DNA of 23,655 nucleotides from Cladosporium sp. IMV 00045. Lineage: Eukaryota; Ascomycota; Dothideomycetes; Cladosporiales; Cladosporiaceae. This document shows positions 1 through 10,308 of the stretch, one piece after another; position 1 is the stretch's first letter; every line of letters starts with the position of its first letter. Below the pieces are notes generated by a model, which saw only the letters and a program-made list of their open reading frames with translations, made no database searches and was not told the origin of the DNA. A program made the translations under genes and the position numbers. The stretch covers positions 1 through 23,655 of the forward strand of contig MSJI02000709.1 in the NCBI GenBank assembly GCA_001931905.2. The letters are read 5' to 3'.

Positions 1-2024
1 TACTCAAAAGCTCAGGAATGGATCAAGAAGCTGGATGCCCACGAGGGTGGCCTGGAGAAGTTCTCACGCGGATATGAGCGATTTGGCTTCACCGTCGCTC
101 CCGACAACACAATCACATACAGAGAGTGGGCTTCCAATGCTCTCCGCGCATACCTCATCGGCGACTTCAACGGCTGGAACCGGGATAGCCATGAGATGAA
201 GAAAGACGACTATGGTGTTTTCGAGATTGTCCTCCCGCCCGTGGACGGCAAGCCGGCCATTGAGCACGACAGTAAACTCAAGATCAGCATGGTTGTTCCC
301 AACGATCATGCCAGAGCAGAGAGGCTTCCAGCTTGGATCAAGAGGGTGACCCAAGACCTGAACGTGAGCCCTGTCTACGACGCCCGTTTCTGGAACCCAC
401 CTACACAATACCAATGGAAGAACCCACGCCCGCCAAAGCCTCAGAGTGCCAGAATCTACGAGGCGCACGTTGGCATTGCCAGCCCAGAACCCAAGGTCGC
501 AACGTACAAGGAGTTCACGCAGAATGTGCTCCCTCGCATCAAGCACCTTGGCTACAATGTCATCCAGCTCATGGCCATCATGGAGCATGCATACTACGCC
601 TCTTTCGGCTACCAGATCAACAGCTTCTTTGCTGCCAGCAGCCGGTACGGCACGCCTGACGAGCTCAAGGAGCTGATTGATACTGCGCACGGCATGGGCA
701 TCACTGTCTTGCTTGACATGGTTCACTCTCACGCGTCGAAGAATGTGCTTGACGGGCTGAACATGTTCGACAACTCCGACCACCTCTACTTCCACGAGGG
801 CGCCAAGGGTCGCCACGAGCTCTGGGACAGCAGACTGTTTAACTACGGTCACCACGAAGTTCTGCGATTCTTGCTCTCCAACCTTCGCTTCTGGATGGAG
901 GAATACCGCTTCGACGGTTTCCGCTTTGATGGTGTGACCTCAATGCTTTACAACCACCACGGCATCGGCACTGGTTTCAGCGGTGGTTACCACGAATACT
1001 TCGGCCCTAATGTGGACGAGGAGGGAGTTGTGTACCTCATGCTTGCAAACGAGATGCTGCACAACCTCTACCCTGACTGCATCACAATCGCCGAGGACGT
1101 GAGTGGCATGCCTGCGTTGTGCATCAAGCTCAGCCTGGGTGGAATAGGATTCGACTACAGGCTAGCAATGGCAATTCCGGACCTGTACATCAAGTGGTTG
1201 AAGGAGAAGCAGGATATTGATTGGGACATGGGCAACCTCGTCTTCACTTTGACCAACAGGCGCCACGGCGAGAAGACCATCGCATACGCCGAGTCTCACG
1301 ACCAAGCGCTCGTCGGTGACAAGACACTTCTCTTCTGGCTCTGCGATGCCGAAATGTACACCAACATGTCCACCCTCACCGCATTCACCCCCGTCATCGA
1401 GCGCGGCATGGCGCTGCACAAGATGATCCGCCTGATCACCCACGGCCTCGGCGGCGAAGGCTACCTCAACTTCCTCGGCAACGAGTTCGGACACCCAGAA
1501 TGGCTCGACTTCCCACGCGCCGGCAACAACAACTCCTTCCACTACGCGCGACGCCAATTCAACCTCCCCGACGACGACCTGCTGCGGTACAAGTTTCTGA
1601 ACGAGTTCGACAGCAAGATGCAGTGGACGGAGGAGAAGTACGGCTGGCTGCACAGCCCGCAGGCGTACGTCTCGCTCAAGCACGATGGCGACAAGGTCAT
1701 CGCCTTCGAGCGCGCGGGCCTGCTCTGGATCTTCAACTTCCACCCCAGCAGCAGCTTCACCGACTACCGCGTCGGCGTCGAGGAGGCGGGCACCTACCGC
1801 ATCGTCCTCAACACCGACTCGCCGCAGTTTGGTGGCCTCGGCAGGATTAAGGACGATCAGCGCTTCTTCACCACTGACTTCGCGTGGAATGATAGGAAGA
1901 ATTTCGTGCAGGTTTACATCCCTACTCGTACGGCTATTGTGAGTTGATCTTGTTTCCTCTATCGTTACTGAGATTCTCTTTACTAACTGATTCATAGGTG
2001 CTTGCTCTGGAGCAGACTCTCTAA
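1..2024 (+). CDS. GLC3: 1,4-alpha-glucan (glycogen) branching enzyme, 5' end cut by window edge
   Basis: Cytosolic glycogen branching enzyme (GH13) that cuts alpha-1,4-glucan and rejoins the piece by an alpha-1,6 bond. The frame is open from base 1, so the start lies outside the window. Two exons are seen, 1-1938 and 1998-2024. The intron (1939-1997) has a GTGAGT donor, a TACTAAC branch point at 1981 and a TAG acceptor, and the last exon encodes only VLALEQTL. The visible 654 residues lack roughly the first 45-50 of a typical family member of about 700. An N-terminal CBM48-like part (GDFNGWN, about residue 55) precedes the catalytic barrel. The four GH13 regions are present: DMVHSH (Asp at 715-717), GFRFDG (nucleophile Asp at 928-930), IAEDVS (acid/base Glu at 1093-1095) and SHD (Asp at 1300-1302). 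The C-terminal beta domain is present. All catalytic residues are intact. The ATG at 196 is internal. Confidence 0.96.
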
Positions 2025-3083
2025 GGGAGAATTTTCCGACTTGATTTGAGAAGAACAGCGAACACGTCAGATAATTTTATAAGCAACAACGAAGCCGGTG
2101 TCACACCACTCCGGCTGGGCAAAAAGGAGCGAATGGTCTTTGTTATATACTTTATGTGTACAGCGTCAGAAAAGAAAGGTAATAATTATACAAAACAAAA
2201 ATCATCTACAAGATCATTGCCACGTCTCAAAGCAATGGCCAATATCAGATCGAAGTGAAACCAAGCCCATGGGGTCCAAGGCCACTCACTCAAATCACCC
2301 CTCTGACCTCCCGACCGCACTTGTTCCATGATGTGTTCATGACAGACCTACCCTTTGACCCGAGCCGACCATCCCCCACAGAAACGACATTCTCAATAAA
2401 CCTCACGATCATGCGACATGCCCGAACAGCCCAGAGCACAACCCATCCCATACCCCCGCTCTCAGCTTCATGCCCACATGGGTTGCGGTATGGGGCGCAT
2501 ACAGCTGGGCTTGAGGGCGTTGTGGAGTGCAAAGTCTATCTCACCTCACCTGGGAGAAGTAGAACAGGTTGTGTAAGGTATTTGGAACTTTCACTTGATA
2601 TCAGCTCGCTCGCCGTGAGCGAAAGAGAGGGGATGGGGTTAATCCCAGCTCCTCGAAAAATAAGACCGAGCTTTGTGATCGAGCTCAAGATTCAGTTGTC
2701 GATGTATTTATAATAGGCTGGTGGGTATTTCCTCTTCGTTGTCGACTTGTTGAATCGCCCTTGTTGGTTCTGAAAGATTTGTGACGGCGACTCGACTCGA
2801 CTCGACTCGACTCAATCCAAGATAATTGCAAGAGCCGCCGTCTGTTGTACTTGCACTCGGCGAAAAGATATCAACCGAAGACCTCGGAAACGAATTCGCG
2901 ACCGATCGATAAGGCATTGTCTGAAGACCATTCCTCGACGTTATCGACATCCCACCTCCTATTGCCCACGTCCGTCAAGACACCGTAACCGTCCACCCAA
3001 CCAGAATCCAGAAAGAAATCTCCAAACCCACGCAACACAAGTCCAACCAAAACCAACAACTCCCCAAAACCGACCCCCCAACA
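2025..3083. other. Intergenic: branching enzyme 3' region and GST promoter
   Basis: There is no convincing gene here. Short open frames (for example 2255-2713) have no family resemblance and no coding-like wobble pattern. The first part around 2150-2220 is A-rich, as in a 3' UTR. The last 140 bases before the GST ATG become C/A-rich and purine-poor, as in fungal promoters and leaders. Two small structures are visible: a TCGCTC/GAGCGA inverted repeat with a 5-base spacer (2606-2622) and a CGACT tandem array (2788-2813). Confidence 0.6.
2788..2813. repeat. CGACT pentanucleotide microsatellite
   Basis: Five perfect copies of CGACT plus one base, about 270 bases upstream of the GST start codon. 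It is short enough to have arisen by slippage. No function is claimed. Confidence 0.9.
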
Positions 3084-3782
3084 ATGTCCACCCAAATAAC
3101 CCTCCACCTCGACCCCTGCACCGTCAACTCGCGCAAAACCCTCGCCTCCCTCATCCACCTGCACATCCCCTACACCCTCCAACGCCTCTCCTACTTCGCC
3201 GGCGAACACCGCACGCCCACCTTCCGCGCCCTCAACCCCTGCGCAACCCTCCCCTGCGCCGTCATCGACAAAGACCTAGTCCTCACGGAATCCAACGCGA
3301 TAATCTTTTACGCCGCCGACACGGCCGACCACCCCGCCTACCCGCTCTTCGATCCCAAGAAGCGCGCGGACATCCACCGCTGGCTCTTCTGGGAGGCGAG
3401 CGTCTGGTTCCCGGCGTGCTATACTTATCTCGTGCAGAACGTGGCGCAGCCTCTGCTCGGCGGAGAGCCGGATAGGGCTGTGCTGGAGGCGCAGGAGGGG
3501 AGGTGGAAAGAGCTGGCGGGGGTGCTGGAGGGGCGGTTGGCGGAGAATGAAAAGAAGGCAGGGGAGGGCGAGGCGTGGATTTGTGGTGTGGGCGAGGAGC
3601 CGACGGTGGCGGATCTGGCTGTCGCGAGTAGTATGCACTTGTGGAGGTTGCAGAAGATGCCGCTTGAGGAGTTTCCGGCGGTGGGGAGGTGGATGGGGCG
3701 GGTGGAGGGGTTGGAGTGTTGGAGAGCGACGCAGGGGGATGTTGAGGCGGTTTTGGGGGGTGGTGCTAATGGTGGGAAGTAG
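3084..3782 (+). CDS. Glutathione S-transferase, intronless
   Basis: Predicted soluble glutathione S-transferase of 232 residues, the usual length for the family, likely acting in conjugation of electrophiles or peroxide detoxification. The N-terminal thioredoxin-like domain (about residues 1-85) shows the glutathione-site pattern: a P-x-F-x-x-x-NP segment, then LPCAVID in the place of the cis-proline loop, then LTESNAIIFY carrying the Glu-Ser pair that holds the glutathione gamma-glutamyl group. An all-helical C-terminal domain follows, with EEPTVADLAVAS as the N-capping box (about residue 172). The start has ACAATGTC context after a C/A-rich leader. The subclass (theta- or Ure2-like) cannot be fixed by eye, and no substrate can be named. 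The coding strand turns from very C-rich to very G-rich at about 3360-3430. The gene converges on the adenylate kinase gene. Confidence 0.88.
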   Translation: MSTQITLHLDPCTVNSRKTLASLIHLHIPYTLQRLSYFAGEHRTPTFRALNPCATLPCAVIDKDLVLTESNAIIFYAADTADHPAYPLFDPKKRADIHRWLFWEASVWFPACYTYLVQNVAQPLLGGEPDRAVLEAQEGRWKELAGVLEGRLAENEKKAGEGEAWICGVGEEPTVADLAVASSMHLWRLQKMPLEEFPAVGRWMGRVEGLECWRATQGDVEAVLGGGANGGK

Positions 3783-4512
3783 AAGGGGGTTGGCAAGGCG
3801 GAGTCAGGGTTTTTGGTTGGTTGGTTTGTTCGTTTGGCTCCAGGGGGTGCTGGAGTTGGAGGTTCTTTTTGATATGTTTATGGTTTGGGAACCGAATGTT
3901 GAAATGGGACGAATGTGTGGTTTGGAGTTGGGGTTGGACTCCATTCCTTGGTCTGTAACTAGCCTGGGTTGCTTTCGGAGTCTGTCTTCGATGGTATCAT
4001 TTTCTTGTTGTATCAATTGGTGCTGTGTTCCGCAATACCATGGCTACCGTGAATGTCCGGAATTGGTCGAGGTCTGATGCGGTGAGCTGTGGTCATCCCA
4101 TCGCTGATGGAATCATTCAAGAAGTCCGCACTTGCAATATCAAAGAAGAGACACCAAGATAGAGTGAATGATGCTGTTCTACACAAGGCCTTTTCAGCTC
4201 TTAGATACTTCTATACACAAAGAGGATGAATTATAAGAGAAAAAGAAAACCTAACTTCGTTTTCGTATGTGTGCGCCGGCCTGGCACTGGGGCATTCAGG
4301 CGCGCTATCACTTCCAACAAGTTTCCCCCAACAAATCCCGATCCAACAAAAACCAGTACACGCCATCAGATAGCTTTTTCTGGTGACGTCTCATTATTGT
4401 AGAGCTGCCACGTCTTGGAGGGACATCCATTCATTTTTCTCGCGAAAAGATAAACCTGTTCCCAGTCTTGCCCTGAATCCAGACAAAAGATGTATGCAGA
4501 AAAGGACGTTGT
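3783..4512. other. Intergenic between convergent GST and adenylate kinase genes
   Basis: This holds the 3' flanks of two converging genes. The open frame at 3547-4077 overlaps GST in another frame and is a composition shadow. The middle part (4130-4260) is A/T-richer, consistent with untranslated 3' ends. I see no RNA gene or repeat. Confidence 0.6.
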
Positions 4513-5501
<989 letters not shown>

Positions 5502-6690
5502 GATGTGTGATGCGACGCGCGACCCTGACCGAGGCGACGAAGATGGGAATGGACGAAGGACGGGGAGTGGAGAGGAGGAGAGTTGGTGTTGGTGAGAGTG
5601 GAAGATGGGAGAGGATCGGTGGTGGTGACGGGGAAATTCAAGGCAGGCTGGATGGATCTCTTTGGCTGGCGCGACGACAGAGACGTTGCGAGGTCGAATG
5701 CGGTTCGGGTAAGCTCAAAAGGGAGGATACGTCGGATGTGGAGTTAATGGTGTGAGAACAGCGTCAGGTGGAGAAATGCCGCCTGTGGGAATGCAATATA
5801 TTTCTTAATGGTTTTGACATGCTCGAAGACAGCTCCGCCGACGCCGCCGACGATTTCCTCGGGACATCAGGGAGGCAGTTTTGCTTGGCCTTTCATCCGG
5901 CAGTGATACACGTACTGCGGCCGTTGGTGCGGACGATCTCAATTAGCCGACTTCTGGGAGTCTTTTTTCGAGTCTTTCTGTTACATACATAGAAAGGCGC
6001 CGTCTCTAGTTGAAAAGCTGACGTTCACCTGATGACCTACACATTCTATGCGACGAGTGAGAAGAAGAGCATTACTACATCTTTTGTTTACCTGTTTGGA
6101 GCGTTGTAGAGCACTCCTAAGCCGCGGTTATCAAGGGATAGCGCATCATCTAACAGTGACCGTTGACTCGCTCAGATCTACTGCTGACCGCGAGAATAGG
6201 GAGCTTCACGATGTACAACTCTACAGATAGTCATGTGCAATGATACGCGTTCAGACATTATGCCGCTGATTGATTGCCTTCGCGGCTCTAGAATGTCGGG
6301 CCATAGGTACCTACGAAGGAGACACGACTGAAGATTACTGGAGGTGCCATGCCGCACCCCAAAACCCGATCAAGGAAGAATATTCTGTTCAACCAGATTA
6401 TTTGCAAAAAAAAGAACAAATCATGCTCAGCAATCATTCGGAAGAAAATCATGATTCACTCGTATTTGTTCCAAAAACAAATGAATTGTTGAGAGTCCGA
6501 CGTCGGCATTCTCAAGCAACGCGACTTCCTCTCGACGAACGATAAAGCTCTTGCCCACGTTGTAAGGCTCAACGACCAAGTCGCAAGGGAATATGGTCTT
6601 CTCTCCAAACCATGCGACTCCAAATGAGCCACCACCGCGACTTCAACGCATGACCATCAAAGAACTGACAATCAGTGACCGACCTCGCCA
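5502..6690. other. Divergent intergenic region between adenylate kinase and the unknown gene
   Basis: About 1.2 kb lies between two divergent starts and probably holds both promoters. The frames found here (5507-5755, 6048-6230 and 6270-6545, for example) use random-looking codons, and 6270-6545 has no ATG start. A perfect 10-base palindrome TAGGTACCTA sits at 6304-6313. The stretch 6380-6490 is A-rich. I see nothing else. Confidence 0.6.
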
Positions 6691-7545
6691 ATGTTCTCGA
6701 CGGCATCAATGGTCCACGGAATGGCCAACCAGCACCATGGCAGCTCAACCGTCAAGAAAGTCACCGAGCACTCGTGAGTGGCGAGCGAGCCGGGACTTCG
6801 ACCATGCCAACCTTTCCCCAAGACTAACATCCCTCCAAGCCGCTCACCCAGCCCCATCTTCTCCCGTCGCCATCGGCGCTCATACACGATCTCCGCACCA
6901 CTGGGAACCCGAGTGAACGCCTTCCCCAGCCCGCTCGGTCTACCACCCACGCCACCGCGCAATATCTCCCCCCTCTCAGGCAAAGAGAACGCCTCCCCCT
7001 TCCGCCCAACAACATCCAACTCCGCCCCTCTCCTCACCACCAACAAACCCAGCAAAGACCCCACCCCCTCCACCTCCACGCCCAAACGCCCACGCATCTT
7101 CCACACCACCTCCATCTTCAACGACCGCTTCCTCGACCTCCCGCCGCTGCCCGAATCCTGGACCTCACAACACGACCGGGCAATCTGCGTCCTCGACTCG
7201 AGGAACTACACCCCCGCCGCCATCGTCGCCAAACTGCGCCGCGTCTTCCCCGAGCTGCGAGGCACGCTCACCCCGCTCATGATCGACAAGCGTTTGAGAA
7301 TTCTGGACCAGAACGTCGAACTCGACTACTGGCGTCTCAGCGGGAGGGCGGTTTGCACGCCTTCCAGAGGCGGCGCGGGCCAGGTGGCGAGGGATTTTGC
7401 GGAGGATGTTAACGCGACGCCGACGAGGAGTCCGAAGGCGAGTCGGTTTCTGGATTTTGTTAGGGGGAGGAATGCGGCGGCGAGGGCTGCGGGTGTGGGC
7501 ATGGGCGTAGGGGTGGGTGTGAGGTCTTATCTTGATAGGCTTTGA
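6691..7545 (+). CDS. Unrecognised protein with KEN box, SP/TP sites and a small Myb/SANT-like helical domain
   Basis: I do not recognise a named family. Two exons (6691-6773 and 6840-7545) give 262 residues. The intron 6774-6839 has donor GTGAGT, branch GACTAAC and acceptor AAG. Without splicing the frame meets TGA at 6775, so the intron is needed. An in-frame TGA at 6676 makes the ATG at 6691 the first possible start; ATGs at 6709 and 6721 are alternatives. Residues 1-130 are low-complexity and Pro/Ser/Thr-rich with many SP/TP sites, basic clusters (RRHRRS, PKRPR) and a KEN tripeptide at residues 76-78 (GKENASP). Residues about 135-190 (from WTSQHDRAI to KRLRILDQ) are compact and helix-prone, with spaced Trp and Leu/Ile as in Myb/SANT-like folds. 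The C-terminus is Gly/Val-rich. A nuclear, cell-cycle-regulated protein is inference only. Confidence 0.75.
7491..7517 (+). other. G-quadruplex motif at the 3' end of the unknown gene's CDS
   Basis: Five G-runs (3, 3, 3, 4 and 3 bases) separated by loops of 3, 3, 4 and 1 bases on the coding strand, ending 26 bases before the stop codon. They encode a Gly/Val/Met-rich C-terminus. It fits the standard G3+N1-7 rule with one spare run. Confidence 0.8.
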
Positions 7546-8704
7546 GGTTCGTTTCTGTGTGGAGGGAGTTGCGGGTTGAATGATAACGTCTAATGTCTGG
7601 GGGTTGCTGATGTGGGTGGTGCTGATTTTATGTGTTCAACGGGTCTCTCTGTGGAGTTTGCTCGGCCTTTTTCTAGTTGTGGTTAAGATAGTAAGTATTT
7701 GCATCTTGGAGGTAATCGATGTCTTTTGCTCATTCGAACGGAATGCTATTTTTGATTCGTGGAACGTCTACTAGAACGTACATATGTAGAAGGTAACAAC
7801 AAACATGACGCCTCCAAGATTGACGAATACTCCAACAGGGCGGACTAGGTGTAAGCAGGTGTCGGAGATCGACTTGCCAGATGTACCGGAGAAGTAAGTG
7901 AGGTTGGGAAATCTGTGTTGCTCGCAATTCCTGTCTCTGCTATTGATATCGTCCGAAACGAACCTGCATATTTCGCAATCAAAGATGTATCGCTTTACTT
8001 TCTCAACCTCCTTCTTGGCGTGTTCAGGAAAACCAGCATTGCTCGACCATCTCTGAGTTCTCATGCACTCCGCGGGTTTCTTATCACGCCCTACCATATC
8101 GCTCGTGGAAAGTTGCCGTGGCAAACTTCACCGTATCATGCCTTCGCACTCGCTGTCTTGAATTCCTCCCTTGTTCACATAACAGCTTACACTTTCCTAA
8201 TGCTTGTTAGGATGACTCCTCAACAGCGGCGTCTCCTCGCCAGTTACATATTCCTGACACACAGCATAACACACCACAGGCGCTGAGAGACTGACACGGA
8301 AGGTCGATGCCTTTGGTATTTCGCGCCTAACCATTCCGGGCAGGTACAGGCGGTCAATCGTGAAGTGTGGGGAAAGCGCAGGGCAAAACGCTTTGGCCAG
8401 GCGTGGTGTAGCTCTGCGAAACGAGAGAGATAGACAGACACCGTGAAGAGTATTTCAAGGGCCACGCCTCCGCACTCGTTCTTCCTGTCTCTACTCTTCT
8501 CCTCAGCGTCTGGCTCTTCTCTCTCACTTGAGCATATCTTCTAGCTCCCTTTGTTTCAAGAGAGATCTCTTCCTCCCATCACTCAGCGCTACCGAGGCGC
8601 GTCATATCAATAACTTTATCCCCGCGTTCCTCTTATCAAAGAACGCCTTCGTTTTCTCTCTTCACCACCATTTCCATTCCTCCTCCAAACACATAATCAT
8701 CGCA
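7546..8704. other. Intergenic upstream of 4-aminobutyrate aminotransferase
   Basis: No supported gene. Open frames at 7915-8286 (+) and 7771-8124 (-) overlap one another, have no recognisable motif and no wobble bias. The last 230 bases (8470-8704) are pyrimidine-rich (runs of CTTCT/CTCTC), typical of a highly expressed fungal gene's leader. Confidence 0.6.
8632..8638 (-). promoter_or_regulatory. Possible GATA-factor site upstream of the GABA aminotransferase
   Basis: TGATAAG on the minus strand matches HGATAR, the site of AreA-type nitrogen regulators. It lies 67 bases before the start codon of a GABA-catabolic gene, a class known to answer to AreA in Aspergillus. A single 7-base match is weak evidence, and it may lie inside the transcript leader. 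Confidence 0.25.
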
Positions 8705-10308
8705 ATGGCCTCTTTCATGCGTTCCGCCGCCAGGCTGCAGCCTGTGCTGCGTGCCAACACCCGCACCGCCTTCACCCGCCGCATGGCCACCCAGAGCCCG
8801 CCTCGTGCTGCTTCCGCCGCCGCCGCCCAGCACACCGTCGCCGATGCCATTGAGCAGCCATACTTCCCCGAGGAGCCCACTGGCCCGGTGCTGCGCACTC
8901 AGATCCCCGGTCCTGAGGGCAAGAAGGCAATTGCCGAGTTGGACAGAGTCTACGAGACTAGGAGCTTGAACATGATGGCCAACTACCAGGAGTCCTTCGG
9001 CAACTACATCGCCGACTTGGATGGCAACGTCCTGCTCGATGTGTACGCCCAGATTGCCTCTATCCCCGTCGGCTACAGCAACCCGACCCTCCTCAAGGCC
9101 GCCATGAGCCCCGAGATGGCCTCCTCCCTCATCAACCGTCCCGCAATGGGCAACTTCCCTTCTCACGACTGGGCTGAGATCCTCAAGACCGGTCTCTTGC
9201 GCGCCTCCCCCAAGGGCCTTGATCAGGTCCTCACCGCTACCGCCGGCTCTGACGCCAACGAGCTCGCTTACAAGGCCGCTTTCATGTGGAAGAGACAGCA
9301 GCAGCGTGGTGGATACGACGTTGAGTTCTCCGAGGAGGACATCACCAGCGCGATGAACAACCAGGCACCTGGCTCTCCCAACATGTCCATCCTGTCCTTC
9401 CGTGGTGGCTTCCACGGCCGTCTCTTCGGCTCTCTGTCCACCACCCGCTCCAAGCCCATCCACAAGCTCGACATTCCCGCCTTCGACTGGCCTCAGGCTT
9501 CTTTCCCCAAGCTCAAGTACCCTCTTGAGCAGCACGCCGAGGAGAACGCTCGCGAGGAGCAGCGCTGCCTTGAGGAGGTTGAGCAGATCATCACCAGCTT
9601 CCACAACCCGCCCGCTGCGGTCATCGTCGAGCCCATCCAGTCTGAGGGTGGCGACAACCACGCCTCCCCCGCCTTCTTCAAGGGTCTCCGTGCCATCACC
9701 CGCAAGCACCAGGTCCTCATGATCGTCGACGAGGTGCAGACTGGTGTCGGTGCCACCGGTAAGTTCTGGGCTCACGAGCACTGGGACATGCAGGACCCGC
9801 CCGACATGGTCACTTTCTCCAAGAAGGCTCAGGCTGCTGGTTACTACTACGGTAACCCCGAGCTCAGGCCCAACAAGGCCTACCGTCAGTTCAACACGTA
9901 AGTTTCGCATCCCTTTCCACACTTTTACATCACACAGCATGCTAACCCTTCATCAGCTGGCTCGGTGACCCCGCCCGCGCCATCCTCTTCCGCGCCATCC
10001 TGGCCGAGATCGAGAGCAAGAACCTGGTCGAGAACACGGCCGAGACCGGTGCCTACCTCTACTCCGGCCTCGAGAGCCTCGCCGCCAAGTACCCGAAGGA
10101 GTTCAAGAACCTCCGTGGCAAGGGCCAGGGCACCTTCATCGCCTGGGACTCTCCTCGTCGCGACGAGATCCTCAAGAAGGCCAAGGGCGTCGGCATCAAC
10201 ATCGGTGGCTCCGGTGCCGAGGCCGTCCGCCTCAGGCCCATGCTGATCTTCCAGAAGAAGCATGCTGACCTCCTGCTCGAGGGTCTTGAGAAGATCATCA
10301 AGTCCTAG
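8705..10308 (+). CDS. gatA: 4-aminobutyrate aminotransferase, mitochondrial, PLP-dependent
   Basis: GABA transaminase moves the amino group of 4-aminobutyrate to 2-oxoglutarate, giving succinic semialdehyde and glutamate. It is the first step of GABA use as nitrogen source and part of the GABA shunt. Exons 8705-9897 and 9957-10308 give 514 residues. The intron 9898-9956 has donor GTAAGT, branch TGCTAAC and acceptor CAG. The join yields FNTWLGDPARA, a family signature. The N-terminus (MASFMRSAARLQ, then RTAFTRRMATQ) is Arg/Ala/Ser-rich without acids, as in a mitochondrial presequence. Class III aminotransferase marks follow: TATAGSDANE, SFRGGFHGR, VIVEPIQSEGG, IVDEVQTGVG, and TFSKKAQ with the PLP-binding lysine. 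The frame is open upstream to 8528 but holds no ATG before 8705, so this start is chosen. No residue looks missing. Confidence 0.95.

Noticed and set aside
1162..1995. 277-codon open frame antisense to the branching enzyme, and a similar one at 16572-17396 against PMT2
   Set aside because: Same composition effect; no start context, no motifs, and full overlap with catalytic enzyme sequence.
2255..2713. 152-codon + strand frame between branching enzyme and GST
   Set aside because: No family resemblance, irregular codon use, and it sits in a 3' flank and promoter interval.
6304..6313. Perfect palindrome TAGGTACCTA
   Set aside because: Ten-base palindromes of this kind are common in fungal intergenic DNA; there is nothing to tie it to a regulator.
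6593..6916. 108-codon ATG frame overlapping the start of the unknown gene
   Set aside because: It reads against the frame that the canonical intron 6774-6839 joins. The spliced frame is longer, continues to 7545 and has the folded domain.
7915..8286. 123-codon + strand frame, and an overlapping 117-codon minus frame at 7771-8124
   Set aside because: They overlap each other, lack wobble bias and known motifs, and neither has supporting splice structure.
8528..8704. Open in-frame extension upstream of the GABA aminotransferase ATG
   Set aside because: It has no ATG, lies in the pyrimidine-rich leader, and would bury the clear mitochondrial presequence.
8636..9940. 434-codon open frame antisense to the GABA aminotransferase
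   Set aside because: The opposite strand has an intact, motif-rich enzyme. GC-rich wobble positions suppress stops on the other strand, and the translation is Gly/Val/Leu-rich without motifs.
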